A stretch of DNA of 64,000 nt. It comes from CAVQRB01 sp963715055. Its GTDB lineage: Bacteria; Pseudomonadota; Alphaproteobacteria; Rhodobacterales; Rhodobacteraceae. The stretch is taken from the NCBI GenBank assembly GCA_963715055.1, contig CAVQRB010000002.1:496001-560000 (forward strand), in the 5' to 3' direction. Of the stretch, positions 16,201 through 24,997 are shown piece by piece. How positions within the stretch are numbered: the first letter of the stretch is position 1; each line of letters begins with the position of its first letter. The position numbers and the translations under genes are program-made. A model generated the notes under the pieces. The model did no database searches. It was given only the letters and a program-made list of their open reading frames with translations, and was not told the DNA's origin.

Positions 16201-17523
16201 ATGCAAACGACATTCACCGAAGACCAGCTCAAGGACCCTGGGATCAAGCGCAGCAACGAGATCCTGCGGACCTGCGTGCATTGCGGATTTTGCACCGCGA
16301 CCTGTCCGACCTATCAGGTGCTGGGCGATGAATTGGACAGCCCGCGCGGGCGCATTTATCTCATCAAGGACATGCTGGAGAACGACCGTGATCCGGATGC
16401 CAAGACCGTCAAGCACATCGACCGCTGCCTGAGTTGTCTGGCCTGCATGACAACCTGCCCTTCCGGCGTGCATTACATGCATCTGGTCGATCATGCGCGG
16501 GAGTACATAGAACAGCGATACAAACGGCCCTTCAGCGACCGCGCCCTGCGCTGGGTGCTTGCGCGCATCCTGCCCTATCCGATGCGTTTCCGCGTCGCCC
16601 TGCTCGGTGCCAAGATCGGGCGCCCCTTCGCCCGCCTGATGCCGGATGCGCGGCTGCGCGCGATGCTGGAGATGGCGCCGAAAGTCATTCCACCGGTCAG
16701 CCGCAACGACGACCCGCAAACCTTCCAGCCCAAAGCGGCGAAAAGGATGCGCGTGGCGCTGATGACCGGGTGCGCGCAGAAGGCACTGAATACCGACATC
16801 AACGATGCCACCATCCGGCTGCTGACCCGGCTCGGTTGCGAGGTCGTTGTCGCGGAAGGCGCAGGCTGCTGCGGCGCGCTCACTCACCACATGGGCAAAT
16901 CCGACGAAAGTCACGCAACGGCGGCGAAGAACATCAAGGCATGGTCGAAGGAAATGGACACGGGCGGGCTCGACGCCATCGTGATCAATACTTCCGGATG
17001 CGGCACCACGGTCAAGGATTACGGCCACATGTTCCGCAACGACGCATTGGCCGGCGATGCGGCACGGGTCGCGGGCATCGCGATGGACGTCTCCGAAGTG
17101 CTCATGAAGCTCGATCTGCCCGACGGCGAGGACAAGGAGATGGTCGTCGCCTATCACGCGGCCTGTTCCCTGCAGCACGGCCAGAAGATCAAGACCTACC
17201 CCAAGGATCTTCTGAAACGCGCAGGCTTCACGGTGGTGGAACCCGCCGATTCACATCTTTGCTGTGGCTCCGCCGGTACCTACAACCTGATGCAGCCCGA
17301 GATTTCCAAACAGCTCAAGGTGCGCAAGGTGCGCACGCTCGAGGCGAAGAACCCGGATGTGATCGCCGCAGGCAATATCGGATGCATGATGCAGATCGGA
17401 TCCGGCACCAGAACGCCGATCGTTCACACGGTCGAATTGCTTGACTGGGCAACCGGCGGGCCGAAACCTCGCGCCTTGGAGGAAAGCTACAATCCAAGGT
17501 CCGAAGTTCCGATACTCCGTTGA
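16201..17523 (+). CDS. glcF: glycolate oxidase iron-sulfur subunit GlcF
   Basis: A 440-residue protein with two [4Fe-4S] ferredoxin motifs: cysteines 25, 28, 31 and 35 (CVHCGFCTATCP) and 76, 79, 82 and 86 (CLSCLACMTTCP). Two CCG-type domains follow (GAGCCGALTHHMG and DSHLCCGSAGTYN), as in heterodisulfide reductase-type electron carriers. GlcF transfers electrons from the GlcDE flavins to the quinone pool. The ATG follows the glcE stop after one base. Confidence 0.96.
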   Translation: MQTTFTEDQLKDPGIKRSNEILRTCVHCGFCTATCPTYQVLGDELDSPRGRIYLIKDMLENDRDPDAKTVKHIDRCLSCLACMTTCPSGVHYMHLVDHAREYIEQRYKRPFSDRALRWVLARILPYPMRFRVALLGAKIGRPFARLMPDARLRAMLEMAPKVIPPVSRNDDPQTFQPKAAKRMRVALMTGCAQKALNTDINDATIRLLTRLGCEVVVAEGAGCCGALTHHMGKSDESHATAAKNIKAWSKEMDTGGLDAIVINTSGCGTTVKDYGHMFRNDALAGDAARVAGIAMDVSEVLMKLDLPDGEDKEMVVAYHAACSLQHGQKIKTYPKDLLKRAGFTVVEPADSHLCCGSAGTYNLMQPEISKQLKVRKVRTLEAKNPDVIAAGNIGCMMQIGSGTRTPIVHTVELLDWATGGPKPRALEESYNPRSEVPILR

Positions 17524-17633
17524 CCCGAAATGTGACGAGATTAACGAAAAGGGCAGGTTTTTCAAAGACCTTGCCCTAATTTCGCCGTATCTGCCGGGTA
17601 GTCCGCAAGTCCATTCGGAAGAGGGAATATCTG

Positions 17634-18455
17634 GTGCGGCGCTGGTTGATCATTGTCATGTCTTTCGCCTTGTGGGCAACCATGGCGGGGGCCGAAGACA
17701 ATCGCCTACGCGCCCTCGAAAGCGGTATCGATGCCAGCCCCTGGGAGGCTGTCGGGCGTCTCGACATTGCCGGAAAGGGGTTCTGCACCGGTGCGCTGAT
17801 CGGGCAAGACCTTGTGCTGACCGCCGCCCACTGTCTTTTTGACAAGGACACCGGGGCGCAGATCGATTACGCGAGCATCGAGTTTCTCGCCGGATGGCGC
17901 AATGGCCGCGCCTCCGCCTACCGGAACGTGAGACGCGCCGTGATCCACCCCGATTATTCCTACAGCGAAGAGGTGTCCTCCGCGCGCGTGCGCAACGACA
18001 TAGCACTGCTGGAATTATCGCGCCCGATCCGAAACACGACAATCCTGCCGTTCGAGACGGCTGCGCGCCCTCTGCAAGGCGATCGCGTGGGCGTGGTCAG
18101 CTACGCACGCGATCGCTCCGAAGCGCCCTCCCTGCAGGAACTCTGTACCGTCCTCGCCCGGCAGGAGGGTGTGCTCGTCACCTCCTGCGCCGTCGACTTC
18201 GGATCCTCCGGTGCACCGATCTTCGTGTTTTCCGATGGAAAGGCGCAGATCGTCTCGGTCGTCTCCGCAAAGGCCGAAATGGACGGTGCGAACGTCTCTC
18301 TGGGCACGGCGCTCGGTCCGCCCCTCGATGTCCTGCGCGCGGAACTCGTCGCCGGCAAGGGCTTTCAGAACGCGGCGCCGCCAGCCGCCTCGCGGATTGC
18401 CGTCGGTGCGGCAAGGCGCGATACGGGCGCAAAGTTCGTGAGACCGGCGGAGTGA
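17634..18455 (+). CDS. trypsin-fold serine protease, first of a tandem pair
   Basis: A 273-residue exported protein with a signal peptide (MRRWLIIVMSFALWATMAGA). The catalytic triad is visible: His66 in TAAHC, Asp122 in RNDIALLEL, Ser192 in GSSGAP. The last replaces the usual GDSGGP: the base of the oxyanion loop is serine instead of aspartate, resembling V8/glutamyl-endopeptidase-like members. The start is GTG 17634 after GAGGGAATATCTG. The stop overlaps the start of the second protease as GTGA. Probably acts in the periplasm or outside; substrate unknown. Confidence 0.88.
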   Translation: MRRWLIIVMSFALWATMAGAEDNRLRALESGIDASPWEAVGRLDIAGKGFCTGALIGQDLVLTAAHCLFDKDTGAQIDYASIEFLAGWRNGRASAYRNVRRAVIHPDYSYSEEVSSARVRNDIALLELSRPIRNTTILPFETAARPLQGDRVGVVSYARDRSEAPSLQELCTVLARQEGVLVTSCAVDFGSSGAPIFVFSDGKAQIVSVVSAKAEMDGANVSLGTALGPPLDVLRAELVAGKGFQNAAPPAASRIAVGAARRDTGAKFVRPAE

Positions 18456-19288
18456 CCGTTCGGCACCTGATCCCGCTCGTTCTTGCGTTCATGGTGGCCG
18501 CGGGCGCCGCCCATGCACAGGCTGGCAATTCGCGGCTGAAAGGAATGGCAAGCGCCAACGACGCGCTGGCCTGGCAGGCCGTTGGGCGTCTCGATGCGCG
18601 AGAAACCGGCTTCTGCACGGCGACACTGATCACATCGGAAATCATCCTGACCGCTGCGCATTGCGTCTATGCGCCAGACACGAATGACCTGCTCGACCCG
18701 CAGGACCTGACCTTCAGGGCCGGATTGCGCAAGGGCGTGGTTGCGGCGGAACGGGGGATCGCACAGATCGAGGCGCATCCCGGATACATCCCGAACGGGG
18801 AGATGACGCTCGACAACATCCGCCATGATGTAGCACTCCTGCGGCTCAGCGATCCCATCCCGACCTCTGAGCTCGACCCTTTCATCGTGGCCGAGACCGC
18901 GCGACCCAATGGCTCGGTCAGCGTCGTGTCCTACGGCCTTGGGCGCGAAGACCTGCCGTCACGGCAAGATCAATGCCAGTTGCTCGCCGCACAGCAGGGC
19001 ATCCTGATGATGAATTGCGATGTCACCTTCGGCTCATCCGGCGCGCCGGTTTTCTCCCATCACAACGGCCGCGGACAGATCATCTCTGTCATTTCGGGTG
19101 TTGGTACTTTCGATGGGAAACGGGTCACCTACGGCATGTCGCTGCCATCGGTCGTCGATGACTTGAAGCACCGGATGCGCGCCAATGCGATCAAGCCCGT
19201 CGCCGAAGCGCGCCGGATCATCCCGGGCACCAGCCGCCTGGGCGGGGCCGCAGGCAGCGCGAAATTCATACGCCCCGGCGGGTCTTGA
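18452..19288 (+). CDS. trypsin-fold serine protease, second of a tandem pair
   Basis: A 278-residue exported paralogue of the preceding gene. GTG 18452 overlaps the upstream stop by four bases. The signal peptide ends AAGAAHAQA. The triad is His70 (TAAHC), Asp126 (RHDVALLRL) and Ser196 (GSSGAP). Both proteins share the N-terminal W(E/Q)AVGRLD motif, FCT(G/A)xLI, VVSYxxxR and a C-terminal AKF(V/I)RP ending, so they arose by duplication. A heat-shock-type promoter for the next gene starts inside its stop codon. Confidence 0.88.
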   Translation: MTVRHLIPLVLAFMVAAGAAHAQAGNSRLKGMASANDALAWQAVGRLDARETGFCTATLITSEIILTAAHCVYAPDTNDLLDPQDLTFRAGLRKGVVAAERGIAQIEAHPGYIPNGEMTLDNIRHDVALLRLSDPIPTSELDPFIVAETARPNGSVSVVSYGLGREDLPSRQDQCQLLAAQQGILMMNCDVTFGSSGAPVFSHHNGRGQIISVISGVGTFDGKRVTYGMSLPSVVDDLKHRMRANAIKPVAEARRIIPGTSRLGGAAGSAKFIRPGGS

Positions 19289-19311
19289 AAGCCGGAAATC
19301 AGTTCCCACAT
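19284..19311 (+). promoter_or_regulatory. sigma-32 (RpoH)-type promoter for hsp20
   Basis: CTTGAAA at 19284-19290, 14 bases, then CCCACAT at 19305-19311. This is close to the RpoH consensus CTTGAAA-N11-16-CCCCATnT. The -35 element overlaps the TGA of the upstream protease. The start of transcription would fall near 19318, leaving a leader of roughly 95 bases before the hsp20 ATG. Confidence 0.65.
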
Positions 19312-19415
19312 TGCTCATGTCGGAGTGCCATTGAGGGCTCCGATTGACTGAACCAATGGGCGCGTCCATCGTGGAGCGTCCGGAAACTTATCGCTCAAAC
19401 AAGAGGATAACTGAC

Positions 19416-19883
19416 ATGCGCAGCTTTGACTTTGCTCCCCTTTACCGTGCCACCGTCGGCTTCGACCAGATCGCCGACTTGATGGACCGGGTCCTGACGA
19501 CCGAGGGCGCCCAGCCCACCTACCCGCCATACAACATCGAAAAGACCGGAGATGACTCCTATCGCATTTCCGTTGCCGTTGCCGGTTTCTCGGACGCCGA
19601 TCTGTCGGTCGAGGTGCGTGAGAACGCGTTGATCGTGTCCGCGCGCAAGACCGAAGATGATGCGGACCGGAGCTATCTGCACCGCGGCATCGCCACCCGC
19701 GCCTTCGAGCGCCGGTTCCATCTTGCCGATCACGTGCAAGTGACGGGTGCCACCCATGTGGACGGCATGTTGCACATCGACCTGACGCGCGAAGTGCCCG
19801 AAGCGCTTAAACCTCGCCAGATCGCAATCAGCTCCAGCAAGCAGATCGCGAAAGACGTGGTCGACGCGAAATCGGTCAACTGA
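19416..19883 (+). CDS. small heat-shock protein (Hsp20/IbpA type)
   Basis: A 155-residue alpha-crystallin chaperone. The N-terminus RSFDFAPLYRATVGFDQIADLMD is typical of IbpA-like class A proteins of alphaproteobacteria. The crystallin domain spans YNIEKTGDDSYRISVAVAGF to HLADHVQVTGATHVDGMLHIDL, followed by the ELKP-like EALKPRQIAI. It holds unfolding proteins during heat stress. ATG 19416 has AAGAGGATAACTGAC upstream. An RpoH-type promoter lies about 100 bases upstream and a terminator follows, so it is a single-gene unit. Confidence 0.94.
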   Translation: MRSFDFAPLYRATVGFDQIADLMDRVLTTEGAQPTYPPYNIEKTGDDSYRISVAVAGFSDADLSVEVRENALIVSARKTEDDADRSYLHRGIATRAFERRFHLADHVQVTGATHVDGMLHIDLTREVPEALKPRQIAISSSKQIAKDVVDAKSVN

Positions 19884-19907
19884 CCCGGATGTGACGCGAT
19901 GTGCCAA

Positions 19908-19935
19908 GGCCCGGACCGCAGGTTCGGGCCTTTTT
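19908..19935 (+). terminator. intrinsic terminator of hsp20
   Basis: GGCCCGGACC, loop GCA, GGTTCGGGCC, then TTTTT. A 10-bp stem with one mismatch and a U-tract, 24 bases after the hsp20 stop. Confidence 0.88.
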
Positions 19936-19964
19936 CGTTCCAGCGGCACAGTCTTCAGGCTTCG

Positions 19965-20738
19965 TCAGAGCCCCTCGGTCTCGATGTGCAGTACCTCGCC
20001 GCAGTGCTTGCAATGCACCGCATCCCGGTCGTGTTTCTGAAGTCCGCAGGTCGGACAAGTCACCGTCGCCTTGTCGGGCTGAAAGATGGCCCGCGCCAAT
20101 TGCACGAAAAGCGTCACGCCGACCACCATGATCAGGACGGCGAAGAGTTTGCCGCCCGGGGTTTGCGGCGTGATGTCCCCATAGCCTGTGGTCGTCAGCG
20201 TCGTGACGGTGAAATAAAGCGCATCAACATATCCCGAAAAGCCGGTGCCTTTTTCCACGAAGAGCGCGAAGACCACCGATGTCGTGAAAAACACGAAGAC
20301 GAAGAGATTGATTGCCGCGAAGATCGTATCCTCACGGTTGCGAAAGAACGGGCTGAGCCGCCGCAGATCGTTGAGCAGGTGGTAGGAATGGATGAGCCGC
20401 AGGCCACGCAGGATCCGCAGAAACGCGATGTTCTGGTGAAGGAAGGGCGAGATCAGCAAGGACGCGATGACGATGATGTCCGCGATCGTGTAGACCTTTC
20501 GCAGCAGCGCCTTGCGGTCCGGCGCGATCCAGAGCCTTGCCGCGAGATCGAGCAGGATCAGAAGGCCGATGAGAAATCCCAGGATTTCCATGCCGCGGCT
20601 TTGCGGAAAGGGCGCGGTGGCGATGAACAGGAGGATCGTGATCACGTCAAAGGAAACGACAGCAATGCGGAACCGCACGGCACGCGCGTCTCTTCCGGTG
20701 TAAAGCTGCGTCAAGGCGTCTTTGAGCTTCTCTGTCAT
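19965..20738 (-). CDS. voltage-gated-type potassium channel with C-terminal zinc ribbon
   Basis: A 257-residue six-helix channel subunit. Residues 106-128 (FLRILRGLRLIHSYHLLNDL) hold regularly spaced arginines like an S4 voltage sensor. The pore carries the K+ selectivity filter TTTGYGD at 182-188. After the last helix comes a short tail with CPTC (228-231) and CKHC (243-246), a four-cysteine zinc ribbon. It probably conducts K+ across the inner membrane; the zinc ribbon may be a gating or assembly element. It is convergent with hsp20. Confidence 0.88.
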   Translation of the reverse strand: MTEKLKDALTQLYTGRDARAVRFRIAVVSFDVITILLFIATAPFPQSRGMEILGFLIGLLILLDLAARLWIAPDRKALLRKVYTIADIIVIASLLISPFLHQNIAFLRILRGLRLIHSYHLLNDLRRLSPFFRNREDTIFAAINLFVFVFFTTSVVFALFVEKGTGFSGYVDALYFTVTTLTTTGYGDITPQTPGGKLFAVLIMVVGVTLFVQLARAIFQPDKATVTCPTCGLQKHDRDAVHCKHCGEVLHIETEGL

Positions 20739-20834
20739 TGCGGCGTTTTCCTGCTTTGACGCATCAAATCAATGAAGACAGCCCATCGCAAACGCTATTT
20801 CCGATACAGCCAGCATGGCACCTCCCACGGCAAC

Positions 20835-20864
20835 AAAAAAGGGCCGCTGAGAGCGACCCTTTTC
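20835..20864 (-). terminator. intrinsic terminator of gabD
   Basis: On the minus strand AGGGTCGCT, loop CTC, AGCGGCCCT, then TTTTTT. A 9-bp stem with one G-T pair, about 20 bases after the gabD stop. Confidence 0.85.
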
Positions 20865-20882
20865 TATATGGTCCAACAAGAA

Positions 20883-22361
20883 TCAGACCGACATACAGAT
20901 GTATTTCATCTCGAGGTAATCCTCGATCCCGTGATGGCTGCCTTCGCGGCCCAGACCCGACTGCTTCACACCGCCGAAGGGCCCAAGCTCTGTGGAGATG
21001 ATGCCCGTGTTGACACCGACAATCCCGTATTCCAGCGCCTCGGCCACCTTGTAGACGCGGCTCAGGTCCTTGGCGTAGAAGTAGCTCGCAAGGCCGAAAA
21101 TCGTGTCGTTGGCCATGGCGATCACCTCGTCCTCGTCCTCGAACTTGAAGAGCGGTGCAAGTGGCCCGAAGGTCTCTTCCTGAGCCACTTTCATCGACTG
21201 CGTGACACCGGTGACGATGGTGGGCTGGAAGAAAGAGCCGCCATTCGCATGCGGTTTGCCCCCGGTCAGGACCGCGCCGCCATTGGCGACCACATCATCC
21301 ATGTGCTCCTTGACCTTCTCGACCGCTTCCATGTTGATCAGCGGCCCGGTGGTGACGCCCGGCTCCAGCCCGTCGCCCACGTTGAGCTTCTCGACCGCAA
21401 CCTTCAGCTTTGCCGCGAAAGCGTCATAGACCCCCGCCTGCACGTAGATCCGGTTGGCGCAGACACAGGTCTGGCCGTTGTTGCGGAACTTGCACATCAT
21501 CGCGCCTTCGACCGCAGCATCGAGGTCCGCGTCGTCGAAGACGATGAATGGCGCGTTGCCACCAAGCTCCATGGAGCATTTCATCACCTGATCGGCGGCC
21601 TGTTTCAGCAGGATGCGACCCACTTCGGTGGAGCCGGTGAAGGTCAGCTTGCGCACCGCCGGGTTCTCGCAGAATTCCTTGCCGATCTCCGAGGATGAGG
21701 AGGACGTCACCACGTTGAAGACCCCTGCCGGCACGCCCGCGCGTTCGGCCAGAACGCCCATGACGATGGCCGAGAGCGGGGTTTCCTTGGCCGGGCGCGC
21801 GACGAAGGCGCATCCCACGGCCAGCGCCGGAGCGGCCTTGCGGGTGATCATCGCATTGGGGAAGTTCCAGGGCGTGATCGACGCCGCCACGCCGATGGGC
21901 TGTTTCAGCACGGTGATGCGCTTGTCGCGCTGGTGGCCGGGGATCGTCTCGCCGTAGACGCGCTTGGCCTGCTCGCCCATGAATTCGATGAAGCTGGCAC
22001 CATAGGCGATCTCGCCCTTGGCCTCCGCATGCGGCTTGCCCTGTTCGGCCGTGAGGATCGTCGCCAGATCGTCGGCGTTCTCCATCATCAGGTCGAACCA
22101 CTTGCGCATGATGGCCGCGCGTTCCTTGCCGGTCCACTTTGCCCATTCCTTTTGCGCCTTCTCGGCTTGCGCGATTGCGCCTGCCACCTGCGCACGGCTG
22201 AGGTCCGCGACCTTGGCGATCACGTCGCCGCGGGCGGGGTTGGTCACATCAAAGGTGCCCTGATCGCCGTCCACCCATTTGCCGCCCACATAGGCGCGGG
22301 TTTCGAGCAGGCTCGGATCCTTGAGCAGGGATTTCAGGTCGGTTGGTGGAAAGTCTTTCAT
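20883..22361 (-). CDS. gabD: succinate-semialdehyde dehydrogenase
   Basis: A 492-residue aldehyde dehydrogenase. It has the GabD-type start ETRAYVGGKWVDGDQGTFDVTNPA, the NAD-binding ITPWNFPNAMITRK, TGSTEVGRIL, the catalytic glutamate in MELGGNAPFIVFDDAD and the catalytic cysteine in NNGQTCVCANRIYV. The C-terminus has GPFGGVKQSGLGREGSHHGIEDYLEMKYIC, the usual GabD end. It oxidises succinate semialdehyde to succinate, the last step of GABA degradation. No GABA transaminase gene lies nearby. Confidence 0.92.
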   Translation of the reverse strand: MKDFPPTDLKSLLKDPSLLETRAYVGGKWVDGDQGTFDVTNPARGDVIAKVADLSRAQVAGAIAQAEKAQKEWAKWTGKERAAIMRKWFDLMMENADDLATILTAEQGKPHAEAKGEIAYGASFIEFMGEQAKRVYGETIPGHQRDKRITVLKQPIGVAASITPWNFPNAMITRKAAPALAVGCAFVARPAKETPLSAIVMGVLAERAGVPAGVFNVVTSSSSSEIGKEFCENPAVRKLTFTGSTEVGRILLKQAADQVMKCSMELGGNAPFIVFDDADLDAAVEGAMMCKFRNNGQTCVCANRIYVQAGVYDAFAAKLKVAVEKLNVGDGLEPGVTTGPLINMEAVEKVKEHMDDVVANGGAVLTGGKPHANGGSFFQPTIVTGVTQSMKVAQEETFGPLAPLFKFEDEDEVIAMANDTIFGLASYFYAKDLSRVYKVAEALEYGIVGVNTGIISTELGPFGGVKQSGLGREGSHHGIEDYLEMKYICMSV

Positions 22362-22447
22362 TTCGGGTCCTCCGCGAAAATGGCTGTGGTCCTCAAATCA
22401 ACTCTGACTATGATTGTCCAGTTCCCAAGTGAGGAAGGAAATTCCCG

Positions 22448-23233
22448 GTGAATCTGGATGACGCCTACGCCAATGCAGATCATATACCGCAAGCAAAGGA
22501 CTATCCACCGCGCTGGACCGCGACGTCCGACGCCTTCCGGCGCGGACTGGGCGCGCGGGCGGAACTCGGTGTCGGTTACGGGCCATCGGTGCGGCAAGTC
22601 TATGATTTGTTTCATCCCGAGGGTCCGTCCAAAGGAACCGTCATCTTTGTTCATGGCGGCTATTGGAAGGCGTTTGACCGTACAGTCTGGTCTTATCTGG
22701 CGGCGGGGCCACTGGCCCGGAACCGCACGGTTGCGATGGTCGGATATGATTTGTGCCCGGATGTCAGGATCCGGGAGATCACGCGACAGATCGCCCATGC
22801 CGTGCGGGCAATCGCGGAACGGACTACGGGAGAGATCGGCCTGACCGGCCATTCCGCGGGCGGACATCTGGTCGCCAGAATGCTCGCGCCGGGAATGCTG
22901 CCGGACCCGGTGCGCGGACGGATCGCCCGGGCTCTTCCGATCTCGCCTCTGTCCGATCTGGAGCCCTTGCTGCAAACATCGATGAACGCCGTACTGGGCC
23001 TCGATCTGGGCGAAGCACAGGCGGAAAGCCCCATGCGGCAACCAAAGCCGGAAGGTGTCCCGGTGACCGTCTGGGTCGGTTCTGCGGAGCGGCCTGCCTT
23101 TCTCGATCAGGCGCGATGGCTGGCAGATGCCTGGCAAGCCAACCTCGTGACGATGCCCGGTAAGCACCATTTCGACGTGATCGATGCCTTGGCCGATCCC
23201 GGTAGCGCAATGGTCTCCGCCCTGCTCGACTGA
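22448..23233 (+). CDS. alpha/beta hydrolase, kynurenine formamidase-like
   Basis: A 261-residue alpha/beta hydrolase. HGGYW at residues 69-73 is the oxyanion motif seen in arylformamidases and related carboxylesterases. GHSAGGH puts the nucleophile at Ser136, and a late histidine lies in PGKHHFDVID. The fit is to N-formylkynurenine formamidase-like proteins, but tryptophan-catabolic genes are absent here, so the substrate is unproven. The start is GTG 22448 after GAGGAAGGAAATTCCCG. It is divergent from gabD and 129 bases before creatinase. Confidence 0.85.
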   Translation: MNLDDAYANADHIPQAKDYPPRWTATSDAFRRGLGARAELGVGYGPSVRQVYDLFHPEGPSKGTVIFVHGGYWKAFDRTVWSYLAAGPLARNRTVAMVGYDLCPDVRIREITRQIAHAVRAIAERTTGEIGLTGHSAGGHLVARMLAPGMLPDPVRGRIARALPISPLSDLEPLLQTSMNAVLGLDLGEAQAESPMRQPKPEGVPVTVWVGSAERPAFLDQARWLADAWQANLVTMPGKHHFDVIDALADPGSAMVSALLD

Positions 23234-23362
23234 CAGCAATTCCGCTTGATCGGTTCGCCGGAATCGGCGATGCAAGCTCAGGTTGCCCGCGATGGCGTCG
23301 CCGGGCGCATTGACCTGATCCGTCCTGAACGCCGGGACCTTTCCGTTCAAGGAGGGTCTGCC

Positions 23363-24583
23363 ATGACCGCCCCCAAAACCACCGCCCGCCCCGAAATGTA
23401 CCGCTTTCATCAAGGCGAGAAGTCCCTGCCCTTCGCCCCCGGCGAATACGAAACACGCCTCGAAGAGTTGCGCGAACGCATGGAGGCGGCTGGGGTAAGC
23501 GCCGCCGTCTTCACCTCGATGCACAACATCGCCTATTACTCGGGTTTTCTCTATTGCTCCTTCGGACGCCCTTACGGCCTTGTTGTGACCGAAACGGATG
23601 CGGTGACGATCAGTGCGGGCATCGACGCGGGCCAGCCCTGGCGGCGCAGCTTCGCGGACAGCATCACCTACACGGACTGGCGGCGCGACAATTACTGGCG
23701 CGCGGTCCGGTCGGTCACCGGCACGGGGGCGATCATCGGCTATGAAGGCGATCACCTGACATTGATGCAGCGCGACAAGCTGGAGGATTTTCTCGAACCC
23801 ATGACAATGGTGGACATCTTCGAGACGACCATGCGCCAGCGGATGCATAAATCGCCGGCCGAGATCGACCTGATCCGGCAGGGCGCACAGGTCGCCGATG
23901 TGGGCGGCTATGCCATCCGCGACGCCATCAGGCCGGGGGTGAGGGAGATCGACGTGGCCATGGCGGGCCGCGACGCAATGGAGTTGGAGATCGCCAGACG
24001 CTTTCCAGAGGCCGAATACCGCGACACCTGGGTCTGGTTCCAGTCGGGGATGAACACCGACGGGGCGCATAACCCCGTGACGGCGCGGCAACTGGAACGT
24101 GGTGATATCCTGTCGCTCAACACCTTTCCGATGATCTCCGGTTATTACACCGCGCTGGAACGAACGCTCTTCGTGCAGGAGGTCGATGCCGCGAGCCTGA
24201 AGATCTGGGAGGCAAATGTCGCCGCACATGAATACGGTATGAGTCTGCTGCAACCGGGGGCGTCCTGCGCCGAGGTCACCCATAAGATCAACGCCTTCTT
24301 CGAAGAGCGCGACCTTTTGCAGTACCGCACCTTCGGCTATGGTCACTCCTTCGGGGTGCTGAGCCACTACTACGGACGCGAGGCGGGGCTGGAACTGCGC
24401 GAGGACGTCGATACGGTGCTCGAGCCCGGCATGGTGATCTCGATGGAGCCGATGCTGACCCTGCCTGCCGACAGCCCCGGCGCGGGCGGGTACCGTGAGC
24501 ACGACATTCTCGTCATCACCGACGCAGGCCATGAAAACATCACCGGCTATCCTTACGGGCCGGCGTTCAACGTGGTCGGATGA
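23363..24583 (+). CDS. creatinase (creatine amidinohydrolase)
   Basis: A 406-residue M24 (pita-bread) enzyme. Segments FTSMHNIAYYSGFLYCSFGR, NTDGAHNPVTARQLERGDIL, YYTALERTLF, LQYRTFGYGHSFGVLSHYYG and GGYREHDILV match my memory of the Pseudomonas creatinase sequence closely. Catalytic His232 of that enzyme corresponds to His236 here, and Glu262 to Glu266. Creatinase splits creatine to sarcosine and urea. Length fits (about 403). ATG 23363 has AAGGAGGGTCTG upstream; an in-frame start at 23246 adds 39 residues lacking homology. No creatininase or sarcosine oxidase gene is adjacent. Confidence 0.88.
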   Translation: MTAPKTTARPEMYRFHQGEKSLPFAPGEYETRLEELRERMEAAGVSAAVFTSMHNIAYYSGFLYCSFGRPYGLVVTETDAVTISAGIDAGQPWRRSFADSITYTDWRRDNYWRAVRSVTGTGAIIGYEGDHLTLMQRDKLEDFLEPMTMVDIFETTMRQRMHKSPAEIDLIRQGAQVADVGGYAIRDAIRPGVREIDVAMAGRDAMELEIARRFPEAEYRDTWVWFQSGMNTDGAHNPVTARQLERGDILSLNTFPMISGYYTALERTLFVQEVDAASLKIWEANVAAHEYGMSLLQPGASCAEVTHKINAFFEERDLLQYRTFGYGHSFGVLSHYYGREAGLELREDVDTVLEPGMVISMEPMLTLPADSPGAGGYREHDILVITDAGHENITGYPYGPAFNVVG

Positions 24584-24715
24584 GGCCCCCGTGGCGCGCA
24601 AGGCCTTCCCTTTGCGCACCACATTTGCCAGACAGGGCTGACACCCGCCGGGGTTGATGTGACATATCCCGACCTTATGTGATCAATTACGGGCAGAAAG
24701 TGGAGAGGAGAGGTA

Positions 24716-24982
24716 ATGGTTGCCTTTGCGCGGCTGGTCTTCATCGGCTTCATAGCCCTGACGATTGTCTATATCTGCCTATCCTTCTATTCGCGCGCGG
24801 TGAGACGCGGTAAACTTGAAGCGCGCTGGGACAGTGCCGGCGGCCCGGGCGACCGGGACACATTCGTGCGGCGCGGCCTCGAGCGTTACGACGGATCGAT
24901 CCGGCGAAAGCTGATCCTCGGTGTCTACGTGGTACCGGCGATTCTGGTTGCGCTCATCATCTACTTCACGAATTTCGCCTGA
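24716..24982 (+). CDS. small membrane protein of unknown function
   Basis: An 88-residue protein with one hydrophobic helix at each end (residues 3-25 and 66-86) and a charged middle (RRGKLEARWDSAGGPGDRDTF). I recognise no family. ATG 24716 is preceded by GAGGAGAGGTA, a very strong ribosome site. It lies 15 bases before the DUF1523 gene, so the two are an operon and may form a membrane complex. Confidence 0.75.
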   Translation: MVAFARLVFIGFIALTIVYICLSFYSRAVRRGKLEARWDSAGGPGDRDTFVRRGLERYDGSIRRKLILGVYVVPAILVALIIYFTNFA

Positions 24983-24997
24983 TCTGGAGGGCTCACA

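Noticed and set aside
22358..24622. 754-residue minus-strand open frame
   Set aside because: It is antisense to the hydrolase and creatinase genes, both of which match known families; the long frame is a GC-rich shadow.
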